The notes beneath the pieces were generated by a model. The model saw only the letters and a list, made by a program, of their open reading frames with translations. It was not told the origin of the DNA and made no database searches. DNA of 64,000 bases from JAJDXO01 sp965221855 (GTDB lineage: Bacteria; Pseudomonadota; Alphaproteobacteria; Rhodospirillales; UBA2165). The stretch lies in assembly GCA_965221855.1 (NCBI GenBank), contig CBDCSV010000005.1, positions 62,001 through 126,000 of the forward strand. The letters run 5' to 3'. Positions within the stretch are counted from its first letter, which is position 1; every line of letters begins with the position of its first letter. Position numbers and translations under genes: made by a program. This document shows, in pieces, positions 25,894 to 34,704 of this stretch.

Positions 25894-26412
25894 CTACAGC
25901 CAGTACTGAAGGACGTAGTCGAACGGCCCCTCGGCGTTGACGATATCGACCCGCTGAAGCTGGATCTTGTAGCCGTCCTTGGTCTTCTTCAGGTGGTGCC
26001 GGTACTTGCCCGCGAAATAGCGCTGGTTGTCGTTGCGGAACTCGACCACGTGAAATTTGGACCGCGCCACGACGTCGCCGGTCTTCTCGTCCTCGCTTTC
26101 GATGACCACATTGCCGATGACGTGGCTCATCTTGTTCTTCGGCTTCTGCGAGTGGGCGTAGGGATGTTCGACCCGGCGCGCCCGCATGTCCATGAGGAAC
26201 AAGTCCTCGTAGAAGATGTTGGGCATGCCTTCGCCGGTTTCCTGATCCTCCCGGGGCGGCATCCAGTATTTGCCGTCCTTGGTGAACAGGTCGAGCCAGT
26301 CATCCCAGCGGCGCTCGTCGAGAATTTCAGCCTGGGTGTAGAGGAATTGCTCCACCGCCCGCTGCGTCTCGAGGCCGTTCTTGGGCTTTTTGGCCTTCTT
26401 GTCCTTGGCCAT
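25894..26412 (-). CDS. Aromatic-ring-hydroxylating dioxygenase beta subunit
   Basis: This 172-residue protein has the cystatin/SnoaL-like fold of ring-hydroxylating dioxygenase small subunits. It shows AVEQFLYTQAEILDERRWDDWLDLFTKDGKYWMP, the charged RRVEHPYAHSQ stretch and a terminal IQLQRVDIVNAEGPFDYVLQYWL. It has no metal motif of its own and stabilises the alpha hexamer. It begins 3 bp after the alpha stop on the same strand, so the two are certainly co-transcribed. The lysine-rich N-terminus (KDKKAKKPK) is unusual. Confidence 0.92.
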   Translation of the reverse strand: MAKDKKAKKPKNGLETQRAVEQFLYTQAEILDERRWDDWLDLFTKDGKYWMPPREDQETGEGMPNIFYEDLFLMDMRARRVEHPYAHSQKPKNKMSHVIGNVVIESEDEKTGDVVARSKFHVVEFRNDNQRYFAGKYRHHLKKTKDGYKIQLQRVDIVNAEGPFDYVLQYWL

Positions 26413-26415
26413 GAT

Positions 26416-27735
26416 CTAGCCCCCCGCCGACATGTATTCTTTCCAGGCGGCGAACATGTTCCGCATGGGTTGCTCGCTCATGCCGGTGACCGAGGTCGTT
26501 ACGCCGTTTTCCACCGGATCCTGGCCGGCATTGCGGTGGAAGCTCACCCAGTCGCCGCCGCCGCCGAGACTCAAGCCTTCGTGACAGGCGTTGAAGTTCT
26601 GCAGGTCGTCGGCGTTGACCATCGTGGAGGGCGAGTTGACGTGGTAGTAGTAGGCAAGCGAGCGTTCGTAGATCCCTTCCGGGGCGCCCTTCAGCCTGAA
26701 ATGCCAAATCTCGGTCAGCGTCTTGCCGGCGGCCAGCGGCCGGACGGCGCGCAGCTGTTGCAGCGGCGGCTGCACCGACAGGCACGGATAGACCAGCACG
26801 TGGTGGACGTTGGTCGAGAGGATTTCATCCATCCGCTCGGCGCCGTAGGCCCTGGTGAGCGCCTCTTCGTGAGACACGGTGATCGGATCCCGCGGCCGCA
26901 GGCCCATGTACCCGCCGAGCACCGTGTGACCGTAAGGATGTCCAAAGGTGCTCAGGGAATCCCACTTTTCATAGGGCAGGGTGAAGTCGGCGAGGAACTG
27001 ATAGCCCATGGGCGGGTCGTCGCCGGTGCGCTGCTTGTAGATCTTCTGCATCTCGGCCGCCGCCTCGCCCGTCGAATGGTGGGTGATGGAGGGGTGCAGG
27101 GCGTCCAACTGGTTCTCGAGGAAGATTTTCCAGTTGGAATGCTGGATCACCCGGAAGCAATTCTGGACGATTTCCACCTCGCCCTCCGGCGAGCGGTTGC
27201 AGATGTCGTCGAACGCGGCGCGGGCGCCCTGGCCCAGCCAGGTATCCAGGTCGGGTCCGCCTTCGGACAGCTTGGCGAAGACAAATCCCCGATAGATTCC
27301 CATTTGCTCGGCGGGTTTCATGGAGAACAGCGGGTCCTTGGGATCGAAGGCGGTGCCGTCATAGCCTTCCTCGACGGGGATCCGGAACAGCGACCCGTCC
27401 AGATTGAAGGTCCAGGCGTGATAAGCGCACCGGAACGTCTTGCCGGCGTTTCCGTTCAGGCCCTGACACAGCATGGCCCCGCGGTGGGGGCAGCGGTTGT
27501 AGAGCACGTGCACGCCATTCTCGCCCCGGCACAGGATCATCCGTTCCCGGCCGACCCAAGTCGTCCAGTAGTCGCCGACCTTGGGAACCTGGGTTTCGTG
27601 GCCGATATAAATCCACGATTTGTGGAAGATTTTGTCGAGCTCCTGCTCGAATATCCCGTCGTCGGTGTAGCAGGCTTTATGGACCCGATCCGGCTCCACC
27701 AAATTTCCCGGATTGCCAAAAATTCCGTCCGGCAT
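26416..27735 (-). CDS. Aromatic-ring-hydroxylating dioxygenase alpha subunit (Rieske)
   Basis: This 439-residue protein has a Rieske [2Fe-2S] domain with CPH (C82, H84) and CAYH (C103, H106), then a catalytic domain with the mononuclear-iron motif NQLDALHPSITHH. It would insert oxygen into an aromatic ring using electrons from a ferredoxin or reductase that is not encoded next to it. The beta subunit gene follows directly. The promoter region is shared with the divergent acyl-CoA ligase gene and contains two ATGTCGCC direct repeats 11 bp apart. The substrate cannot be named from sequence; benzoate-type acids are plausible. Confidence 0.93.
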   Translation of the reverse strand: MPDGIFGNPGNLVEPDRVHKACYTDDGIFEQELDKIFHKSWIYIGHETQVPKVGDYWTTWVGRERMILCRGENGVHVLYNRCPHRGAMLCQGLNGNAGKTFRCAYHAWTFNLDGSLFRIPVEEGYDGTAFDPKDPLFSMKPAEQMGIYRGFVFAKLSEGGPDLDTWLGQGARAAFDDICNRSPEGEVEIVQNCFRVIQHSNWKIFLENQLDALHPSITHHSTGEAAAEMQKIYKQRTGDDPPMGYQFLADFTLPYEKWDSLSTFGHPYGHTVLGGYMGLRPRDPITVSHEEALTRAYGAERMDEILSTNVHHVLVYPCLSVQPPLQQLRAVRPLAAGKTLTEIWHFRLKGAPEGIYERSLAYYYHVNSPSTMVNADDLQNFNACHEGLSLGGGGDWVSFHRNAGQDPVENGVTTSVTGMSEQPMRNMFAAWKEYMSAGG

Positions 27736-27752
27736 GACGTTCCTCCCGCCTG

Positions 27753-27828
27753 AATGTCGCCAAAATGTCGCCTGGGTGAATCAATATCAAAGAACCATTT
27801 GGCGTTCAAACTGTTGGCAAGCCCAACA
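27753..27828. promoter_or_regulatory. Divergent promoter region with paired sites
   Basis: Between the Rieske genes and the CoA-ligase operon, AATGTCGCC occurs at 27753-27761 and again at 27764-27772, one helical turn apart. A TGTTGG-5 bp-CCAACA dyad lies at 27812-27828. Spacing and dyad fit binding sites for a regulator controlling both directions, but no regulator gene is adjacent. Confidence 0.4.
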
Positions 27829-27853
27829 AAATTTTCCAAAGTGAGAACGAGGG

Positions 27854-29515
27854 ATGACAGCCGAGGGAGAAAGCCGGGTGAACCGAGACGGCCTGGTCGC
27901 CTACACCGACGAAGCCAAGGCCAAGTTCAAGGCGGACGGATGGTGGCGGGACCACCTGTTGACCGATTGGCTGGCCGGCCACGCGGCGAGCCGTCCCGAC
28001 CATCCGGCCCTGGTGATCGGCGGGAACCCGATCACCTATGCGGCGTTGGACCGGAGGGTCGGCCGGTTGGCCCAGGGCCTGGCGCAGCTTGGTCTCGGCA
28101 AGGGCGATATCGTCGCGGTCCAGCTCCCCAACGTGCCCGAATTCGTCATCTCGTATCTGGCCCTCGCATCCATCGGCGCGGTGATGCAGACCGTCCATAT
28201 GCCTTACCGGGAAGGCGACCTGGAAGGGCTGCTCGGTCACTCCGGCGCCCGCGGCGTGATCTGCGTCGAGGCGTTCAGGGATTATCCGACCGCCGAGGTG
28301 ATGACCGGGCTCAAGGACCGGCTGCCCGCGCTGGAATTCGTCGTCGTGCTGGGCGGCGCGCCCGATGGCGCCGTCCCGCTGGCTGAACTCAGTGCCGATT
28401 CCAATGCCGATGCCGATGCCGATGCCAATGCCAATGCCAATGCCGGCCCGAAGCCCGCGGTCGCCGCGGACGATCTTAATGTCATGCTCTACACCTCCGG
28501 CACCACGTCCAGTCCGAAGGGGGTGATCGTTTCCTCCTACCCGTTCACCAACAACGCCCGCCACGCCGTCGGCGAGTTCGGCGTGACCCCGGACGATATC
28601 GTCTTCTGCCCGGCGCCCTTCAGCCATCTGTACGGTCTGTTCGCCCTGCAGATCGCGCTTTGCGCCGGGGCGGCGAATCTTCTGTTGCCGGGCTTCGCGC
28701 CGGCGGACTACGTCAAACTCATCGAGAGCGCCAAGCCGACCATACTGTTCACCGGCCCTGCTCATCACGCGGCGTGCCGCCAGGCCGGCCTCTATGACGG
28801 GCTCGATATGTCGTCCATCCGGATCATCGTCTGTTCCGGATCGGCGGTGCCGCCGGACCTGGCGCGCTGGGTGGACGGTCTGCTGCCCAACGGCAGGCTC
28901 CTCCAGCTTTGGGGCATGACCGAGCTTCAGGCCGGCACCTACAACCGGCCGTCCGACACTCTCGACCAATGCGCCGGCTCGGCGGGGCGCGCGACGCCGG
29001 GCAATGAAATCCGCGTGGTGGACGAGGCCGGGTCTCCGCTGCCGGCGGGGGAGGAAGGGGAGCTTCAGATTCGCGGCGCCTCGGTATTCCCGGGCTACTA
29101 CAACAATGCGGAGGCCAACGAGAGTTCCTTCGACGGGGATTGGTTCAGGACCGGCGATCTCGCGACCATTGATGCGGACGGCTACCTCACCATCACCGGG
29201 CGGATCAAGGACATCATCAACCGGGGCGGGGTGAAGTTCAATCCGGCCGACATCGAGGCCGTCGTGAACAAAATGCCGGAGGTCGCCATGAGCGCGGTGG
29301 TGCCGGTGAAGGACGACGTGCTGGGCGAGAAGGCGTGCATCGTCATTCAGCCCGCCGACGGCGCTTCACCGACCCTGGAAGCGGTCACCGCCTGCCTCGA
29401 CGAAAACGGGATCGCCAAAAACAAATGGCCGGAACAGCTTGAACTCGTCGGCGACATGCCGCTGACGCCGACCATGAAGGTGATCAAGTCGAAGCTGCAA
29501 ATCGGCGGCGCCTGA
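27854..29515 (+). CDS. Acyl-CoA synthetase (AMP-forming) with in-frame hexanucleotide repeat
   Basis: This 553-residue ANL-superfamily ligase has P-loop YTSGTTSSPKG near residue 215, QLWGMTELQAG for the A5-type motif and GDWFRTGDLATIDADGYLTITGRIKDIINRGG for the hinge. It resembles medium-chain or cyclohexanecarboxylate-CoA ligases and should activate a carboxylic acid with ATP and CoA. Residues 184-197 are an Asn-Ala/Asp-Ala repeat just before the P-loop domain. Its stop overlaps the next start by one base (TGATG), starting a tightly coupled operon. The upstream Rieske genes are divergent. Confidence 0.9.
   Translation: MTAEGESRVNRDGLVAYTDEAKAKFKADGWWRDHLLTDWLAGHAASRPDHPALVIGGNPITYAALDRRVGRLAQGLAQLGLGKGDIVAVQLPNVPEFVISYLALASIGAVMQTVHMPYREGDLEGLLGHSGARGVICVEAFRDYPTAEVMTGLKDRLPALEFVVVLGGAPDGAVPLAELSADSNADADADANANANAGPKPAVAADDLNVMLYTSGTTSSPKGVIVSSYPFTNNARHAVGEFGVTPDDIVFCPAPFSHLYGLFALQIALCAGAANLLLPGFAPADYVKLIESAKPTILFTGPAHHAACRQAGLYDGLDMSSIRIIVCSGSAVPPDLARWVDGLLPNGRLLQLWGMTELQAGTYNRPSDTLDQCAGSAGRATPGNEIRVVDEAGSPLPAGEEGELQIRGASVFPGYYNNAEANESSFDGDWFRTGDLATIDADGYLTITGRIKDIINRGGVKFNPADIEAVVNKMPEVAMSAVVPVKDDVLGEKACIVIQPADGASPTLEAVTACLDENGIAKNKWPEQLELVGDMPLTPTMKVIKSKLQIGGA
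28403..28444 (+). repeat. Seven-unit hexanucleotide repeat (RATGCC) inside a CoA ligase
   Basis: Seven consecutive 6-bp units, AATGCC or GATGCC, encode (Asn/Asp-Ala)7. Units are in frame, so loss or gain by slippage changes length without breaking the protein. A partial relative (GATTCC) lies just before. Confidence 0.9.
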
Positions 29516-30531
29516 TGGACGCGGCAACGGTCAAGGACTTGGCCAGGGAACTCGGCGCCGACCTTGTCGGCATCGCCGATGCCCAGGTCCTGAACGCATT
29601 TCCGCCGGACCCGAAGTGGCCGCAGACGCCTGAGCGCATCTCGCCCTACGTCAAAAGCGTCGTCGTCATCGTCAAACGCATCCCGGTCGGCGCGTTTCGA
29701 TGCAAGACCAACGTGCCGGTGCAGTACATGGATATGCTGGTGCTCCGGCGCATGGACCGCATCGCCTACCGGCTGGCGGAACGCCTGGAGCAGGCGGGCC
29801 ATCCCAGCTTCGTCACCGCCGCCCAGGAGACGGACTGGAGCTACAAGAAGGCCAGTTACGGCCGGCTGTCGACCCGGCACCTGGGGATCGAGGCGGGGCT
29901 GGGCACCTTCGGCCTGGAGGTCAACATCCTGACGCCCGAGTTCGGGCCGCGGCTCTATCTCACCGGTATCCTCACCGAGGCGGAACTGGAAGCCGACAGC
30001 CCGATGACCGAGCAGGTCTGCATCGGCGAATCGTGCTCGCGCTGCCTGATGTCGTGCCCGCCGGACGCGGTGGGGCATTTCGATATCGACAAGCGGGCCT
30101 GCGCGACCGAAGCCCAGGAATTCGGGTTTCACACCATCCTCAAGTTCTGGAACGAGTTCATCGCCAAGCCGGCGGAGGACCGGCGCGGGTTGCTCGAGGA
30201 CCGGGAGATCTTCGGATTCTGGCAGGGGCTTCTCCGGGTCGTCGGGTCCTTCGGCGACTGTCCCCGCTGCCTCGCCGTGTGTCCGGTCGGCAACGACTAT
30301 CACGCCCATCTGGCCAAGATGCAGAAGGTGATCCCGGAAACCACGCCGGAGAAGAAGGACAAGGCCGCCGGGTTCAAGCTGGCGCGGGCCGACGGCGCCG
30401 GCATCGACGGGCTCAACGACTGGAATATCCGCTGGGTGGGTCCCGACGGCTATCAGGGGATCGTCGCCCGCCAACTTCAGGATTTCAAGAAACGCCAGAA
30501 AGAGCGGCAAGCGGAGGCGGAGAAGGCCTGA
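29515..30531 (+). CDS. QueG/reductive-dehalogenase-like 4Fe-4S protein, paralogue 1
   Basis: This 338-residue cytoplasmic protein has an N-terminal flavodoxin-like domain, then the segment HLGIEAGLGTFGLEVNILTPEFGPRLYLTG typical of the QueG/reductive dehalogenase superfamily. Two Fe-S motifs follow: C169-x4-C174-x2-C177-x3-CP and C249-x2-C252-x3-CP, with C196 as a likely fourth ligand. There is no Tat signal, so it is not a classical respiratory RdhA. It overlaps the upstream CoA ligase by one base and the next paralogue by one base. A reductive step on a CoA-bound or free acid is a reasonable guess. Corrinoid binding cannot be judged by eye. Confidence 0.8.
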   Translation: MDAATVKDLARELGADLVGIADAQVLNAFPPDPKWPQTPERISPYVKSVVVIVKRIPVGAFRCKTNVPVQYMDMLVLRRMDRIAYRLAERLEQAGHPSFVTAAQETDWSYKKASYGRLSTRHLGIEAGLGTFGLEVNILTPEFGPRLYLTGILTEAELEADSPMTEQVCIGESCSRCLMSCPPDAVGHFDIDKRACATEAQEFGFHTILKFWNEFIAKPAEDRRGLLEDREIFGFWQGLLRVVGSFGDCPRCLAVCPVGNDYHAHLAKMQKVIPETTPEKKDKAAGFKLARADGAGIDGLNDWNIRWVGPDGYQGIVARQLQDFKKRQKERQAEAEKA

Positions 30532-31526
30532 TGGTATCCGAGTTCCAGGCCCCGCTCACCGCCGGGCAGATCAAGTCGAAAGCCAGGGAGTTCGGGGGCG
30601 ACATCGTCGGCATCGCCGACGGGCTGATCCTGGAGGCCGCGCCGCCCGATCCGGACGATCCCCGGCGTCCGTCGGACATTACCGACTATGACGGCGAGCG
30701 GGTGATCGTCATCGGCAAGAAGCTCACCGTCGGCACCACCCGCATCCCGAGATGGGACGAACGGCACAAGTACTACAACGACGAACTCACCCTCACCATG
30801 CTCGAGGAAACCGCCCTCGACATGGTCTATTGGCTCGAGGACCAGGGGTATCCGGCGATCGTCATCCCGCCCACCCATGTGGACCCGTGGCGCTACCGGA
30901 ACGATCCGGGCGAACATCTGGATACGCTCCTGTCTCTCAACCACGCGGCGGTGGAGGCCGGCCTCGGCACGCTGGGCCTCAATCTCCAGCTGCTGACGCC
31001 CGAGTTCGGTCCGCGCCTGATGCTGACGGCGGTTCTGTGCTCGGTGGATTGCGAAGCCGACCAAAGGATGGAAGCCGCGCTTTGTCTCGGCCCGGAGTGC
31101 GGGCGGTGCCTGTCGGCCTGCCCCGGCGACGTGATCGGTCACTGGGACCGGGATTGGCCGGCCTGCGACCGCTACCGCTCGCCTCACGGGTTCGCCCAGC
31201 TCACCGAGCATCTGGCCGATATCTTCGACGCGACCGACATCGAAAGCCGGCGGGAATTGCTGGTGTCGGAAGAGAGCTTCAACCTCTGGCAAAGCATTCT
31301 TCGGGGGGCTGGGGTGGTCACCGGCTGCCGGCGATGCCAGGACGTTTGTCCGGTGGGCGCCGACTACGACGCCATGATCAAGGACGCCCTGGAGGAAATC
31401 GCCGAGGACACGCCGGAAAAACAAGCCCGGCTCGATGACATGAAGGCGCTGGAGGCCGGCGGAAAGACGTCGGCCGGCTACGACGCCCAGGCCCGGTGGA
31501 TCGGCGCGCTGGCCGGCGGCGAATAG
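30531..31526 (+). CDS. QueG/reductive-dehalogenase-like 4Fe-4S protein, paralogue 2
   Basis: This 331-residue paralogue of the preceding protein shares KSKAREFGGDIVGIADGLIL at the start and the core HAAVEAGLGTLGLNLQLLTPEFGPRLMLT. Fe-S cysteines are C185, C190, C193 and C197P, then C266, C269 and C273P, with C212 as an extra Cys. It starts at the ATG in TGATGG, overlapping the previous stop. Side-by-side paralogues suggest a heteromeric enzyme or two steps on related substrates. It is cytoplasmic. A PaaK-like ligase follows after 18 bp. Confidence 0.8.
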   Translation: MVSEFQAPLTAGQIKSKAREFGGDIVGIADGLILEAAPPDPDDPRRPSDITDYDGERVIVIGKKLTVGTTRIPRWDERHKYYNDELTLTMLEETALDMVYWLEDQGYPAIVIPPTHVDPWRYRNDPGEHLDTLLSLNHAAVEAGLGTLGLNLQLLTPEFGPRLMLTAVLCSVDCEADQRMEAALCLGPECGRCLSACPGDVIGHWDRDWPACDRYRSPHGFAQLTEHLADIFDATDIESRRELLVSEESFNLWQSILRGAGVVTGCRRCQDVCPVGADYDAMIKDALEEIAEDTPEKQARLDDMKALEAGGKTSAGYDAQARWIGALAGGE

Positions 31527-31544
31527 GCGCGGACGGGGAAAGCG

Positions 31545-32858
31545 ATGACAGTGAATACGCTCGACGACCTGCCGCTCAAGATGCCCAGGGACCGCAAGGA
31601 GATCGAGGAGCTGCAGCGCCGTCAAAAACGGGTGGCCGTCGAGAAGGCCCGCACGTCGGCCTATTGGAAGGACAAGCTCTCCGGCATCGACCTCGACAAA
31701 CTGGACGATCCCGAGGAGTGGGGCAAAATTCCCATCCTCGACAAGGAAACGCTGCGCCAAATGCCGACGGAGGACTTCTACACCAGATTCTGTCATCACC
31801 GCGGGCCGGAGGTGTGCGAATACTGGCGGTCCGGCGGCTCGACCGGGCGGCCCCTGTTCTATCCCAAGACCTACGACGACATCCGCTACAACATGGTCGG
31901 CTTTACCCGGACCTACGAATGCGCGGGAACCACGCCGGGCTACGTCGCCCACAACTCGTTCCCCCTCGGCATTCACCCGGCCGGCCACATGTGGGCGCGG
32001 GCAGGGCGCCTCATGGGGATCGGCCAGGTCTGGTCGGGCGCCGGGAACTCGGCGCCGTCGGCGCTGCAACTCCAGCTGATCGACGCGCTGAAACCGACCA
32101 TGTGGATGGGCATGTCGAGCTATGGGCTTCACCTCGCGAACCTTGCCCAGTCCGAGGGGATCGATCTCGCGAACGGCTCGGTCGACCGGATCATGTGCAC
32201 CGCCGAGCCGGTATCCCGGGCCAAGCGGGACAAACTGGAACGGGAGTGGGGCGCGACGGTCTACGACTGCTTCGGCATGACCGAGTGCTCGATGATGGCC
32301 GCCGAAAGCGACAAGCGGGACGGTTTTCACATATGGACCGATCTCGCCTACATCGAGGTGGTCGACGAGGAGACCCACAAACCGGTCGGCGAAGGGGAGG
32401 CGGGCCTGTTGGTGGTCACGCCCCTGTTTTCCCACAACGGGGCGCCGTTCCTGCGCTGGAATTCGGGCGATGTGGTGATCTACAAGTCCGAAGGCCAAAC
32501 CGGCAGCGATTTCGCCGTGTTTCCGGTGATCGAGCACGCCCACCGGACGGCGGGCTTCTTCAAGGTGCGCGGCGTCAACATGAACCACCAGGAGTTCGAG
32601 GACTTCATGTTCGAGATCACCGCGGTGAACGACTTCAAGGCCGAGGCGCTGGCGAGCGAGGACGGCAACGACATCCTCAAACTGTCGGTGGAGCTTAGGC
32701 GCGATGCCGACGAAGCCGCGATGCGGGACCGGCTCGTCGCCGATACGAAGCGGGTTTTCGAAGTGACGCCGGAGGTCGAGTTCCTGGAATTGGGGACCTT
32801 GGCCAAGGAATTCGAAAAGAGCGTCAAGGCCCCCCGTTTCGTGGACAAGCGGGGGTAG
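31545..32858 (+). CDS. Phenylacetate-CoA ligase family protein (PaaK-like)
   Basis: This 437-residue ANL-family ligase of the PaaK branch has the nucleotide motif YWRSGGSTGRPLFYP near residue 95, ATVYDCFGMTECSMMAAES around 240 and a short C-terminal domain. Length and motifs fit aryl-acid CoA ligases. It is the second CoA ligase of the same operon and may activate a different acid from the first, or the product of a previous step. The spacing to its neighbours (18 bp upstream, 6 bp downstream) supports co-transcription. Confidence 0.87.
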   Translation: MTVNTLDDLPLKMPRDRKEIEELQRRQKRVAVEKARTSAYWKDKLSGIDLDKLDDPEEWGKIPILDKETLRQMPTEDFYTRFCHHRGPEVCEYWRSGGSTGRPLFYPKTYDDIRYNMVGFTRTYECAGTTPGYVAHNSFPLGIHPAGHMWARAGRLMGIGQVWSGAGNSAPSALQLQLIDALKPTMWMGMSSYGLHLANLAQSEGIDLANGSVDRIMCTAEPVSRAKRDKLEREWGATVYDCFGMTECSMMAAESDKRDGFHIWTDLAYIEVVDEETHKPVGEGEAGLLVVTPLFSHNGAPFLRWNSGDVVIYKSEGQTGSDFAVFPVIEHAHRTAGFFKVRGVNMNHQEFEDFMFEITAVNDFKAEALASEDGNDILKLSVELRRDADEAAMRDRLVADTKRVFEVTPEVEFLELGTLAKEFEKSVKAPRFVDKRG

Positions 32859-32864
32859 GCTTTC

Positions 32865-34163
32865 GTGCGGGTCCTGGTAACCGGCGCGTCGGGATTCATT
32901 GGGGCCCACGTGGTTTCGGCGCTCATCCGGAACGGCCACCAGGTGGTTTGCGCGTCCCGGTCCGGGAGTTGGCTCGACGGCCGGCACAGTGCGATCGAAA
33001 ACCTCAAATGCGACTTCTCAACCGACGTTCGCGTATCGGATTGGCTGCCGCGGCTCACAGGTATTGACGCGATCATCAATTGCGCGGGGATATTAAGGCC
33101 CGGCCGCCGTGGCAGCTTTGAGGACGTGCATTATCGCGCGCCCAAAGCACTCTTTGATGCGTGCGAAGAAAGTGGCGTCGGCCGGGTCATTCAGATTTCG
33201 GCGCTGGGGAATCCCGAGCTTACTAGCTTTGTCCGATCGAAACACAGGGCCGATTCGTACCTTCAGACGTTGGACCTCGATTGGACGATCGTCAGACCCT
33301 CGCTGGTCTACTCGGCAACGGGATCTTATGGCGGCACATCGATGTTGAGGGCGTTGGCCGCATTGCCGGGCATCGTTCCGCTAATTGATGGAGGGCATCA
33401 ACAAGTTCAGCCGATTTCCGCGGAGGATTTGGCGGAGGCCGTTGCGGGCAGCCTGGTTTCGCAAACCGCCTCCGGACGGGTTCTCGAGGCCGTTGGTCCC
33501 GAAATAATTTCGTTTCGATCCTATGTCGCATGTGTTCGTAGCTGGCTGGGTTTCGGTGCGGCGTCGTATGTGTCCGTCCCGGTCTGGCTGGCGGCATTGG
33601 GCGCCAGGTTCGGTGATTTGGCTACACGAGGACCCGTGGGCATCACCATGCTCCGGATGTTGGAAGACTCAAATGTTGGCTCGGCAAATTCTCATGCCGA
33701 ACTGAAAATCGCGACAGGCGTTTCGCCGGCTTCAGTGGAGGACAGCTACGCGTCCCGGCCCAGCCAAGTCCAGGATCGGTGGCATGCTCGGCTTTATTTC
33801 CTTCGGCCCGCACTTCGCATTGCTCTCGCGGTACTTTGGATCTACTCGGGATTGGTCGGCATGGTGTTGCAGCCGGTCGAAGTCGCCGTCGAGCGGACCG
33901 TCGCGCTGGGGATCGGCAACGAACTGGCGCCGGTCTTGGTTTATGGGACCAGTGCCCTCAATCTGGTTCTTGGTCTTTTCCTCCTCTTCCAAATCAGGGT
34001 CATGGCGGTCGGCGTTCTGATGCTGCTGAGCGTGATCGGGTACACCTTTGTGCTGACCGTACTCCAGTCGGGATTGTGGCTCGACTTGTACGGCTCGGTG
34101 GCGAAAAACGTCCCAATCGCGGTGTCCATTTTGGTGATGCTCGCGATAGAGAGGCGACGTTAG
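32865..34163 (+). CDS. NAD(P)-binding SDR (NDUFA9-like) fused to a DoxX-like membrane domain
   Basis: This 432-residue protein starts with GTG. Residues 1-300 form an atypical extended SDR with the Rossmann motif TGASGFIGAHVV and SALGNPELTSFVRSKHRAD in place of a classical YxxxK. Residues from about 310 hold four hydrophobic helices of DoxX type (ALAVLWIYSGLVGMVL, LAPVLVYGTSALNLVLGLFLLF and two more), so it should be anchored in the inner membrane. Base use is less GC-rich than in neighbouring genes. It is coupled to a DUF2269 gene, a pairing seen elsewhere, so the two may be a visiting unit inside the operon. Function is unknown. Confidence 0.82.
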   Translation: MRVLVTGASGFIGAHVVSALIRNGHQVVCASRSGSWLDGRHSAIENLKCDFSTDVRVSDWLPRLTGIDAIINCAGILRPGRRGSFEDVHYRAPKALFDACEESGVGRVIQISALGNPELTSFVRSKHRADSYLQTLDLDWTIVRPSLVYSATGSYGGTSMLRALAALPGIVPLIDGGHQQVQPISAEDLAEAVAGSLVSQTASGRVLEAVGPEIISFRSYVACVRSWLGFGAASYVSVPVWLAALGARFGDLATRGPVGITMLRMLEDSNVGSANSHAELKIATGVSPASVEDSYASRPSQVQDRWHARLYFLRPALRIALAVLWIYSGLVGMVLQPVEVAVERTVALGIGNELAPVLVYGTSALNLVLGLFLLFQIRVMAVGVLMLLSVIGYTFVLTVLQSGLWLDLYGSVAKNVPIAVSILVMLAIERRR

Positions 34164-34634
34164 ATGGACGCGTTCGAACTCACTAAGTGGGTACATATTC
34201 TCAGCGCGGTAGTGCTTTTCGGAACGGGCATGGGAACGGCATTTTCCATGTATGCCACTCACCTGCGAGGAGATGTGGCGGCGATTTCGGTTGCGGCTAA
34301 GAACGTCGTATTGGCGGATTGGCTGTTCACCACCCCGGCCGGGATCGTGCAACCCGTTACAGGAGCAATCCTTGTCTGGCTGGCTGGACACGCATGGACG
34401 GATTTATGGATCGTCCTCTCTCTCGCCTTGTATGTCCTGGCGGGCGCCTGCTGGCTTCCTGTTGTTTGGCTGCAAATTAAAATGTCCAAGTTCGCATCCG
34501 ATGCGGTCGCGCGGTCCGAAGAACTGCCTCCGGAGTATCATCGCTACATGCGCTACTGGTTTGTATTGGGTTGGCCCGCCTTCATGTCGATGGTGATCAT
34601 CATCTGGCTAATGGTTACCCGTCCGACGCTCTGA
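34164..34634 (+). CDS. DUF2269-family integral membrane protein
   Basis: This 156-residue protein has four predicted membrane helices and begins KWVHILSAVVLFGTGMGTAF, a hallmark of DUF2269, with a conserved His-containing first helix and EYHRYMRYWFVLGWPAF near the end. The start codon is contiguous with the stop of the SDR-DoxX gene, implying translational coupling and a shared membrane function. Its biochemical role is not known. A 70-bp gap follows before the transglutaminase-like gene. Confidence 0.85.
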   Translation: MDAFELTKWVHILSAVVLFGTGMGTAFSMYATHLRGDVAAISVAAKNVVLADWLFTTPAGIVQPVTGAILVWLAGHAWTDLWIVLSLALYVLAGACWLPVVWLQIKMSKFASDAVARSEELPPEYHRYMRYWFVLGWPAFMSMVIIIWLMVTRPTL

Positions 34635-34704
34635 CGCTCCGGGATGACATGGCTGATCCATATGATACGATTTAACCGGAATTTCAGAATTGGGATCGCC
34701 TGAT

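Noticed and set aside
29515..31526. Classical respiratory reductive dehalogenases
   Set aside because: No Tat signal peptide, no membrane anchor gene (RdhB) and shorter length than RdhA; only the Fe-S/QueG-like core is supported.
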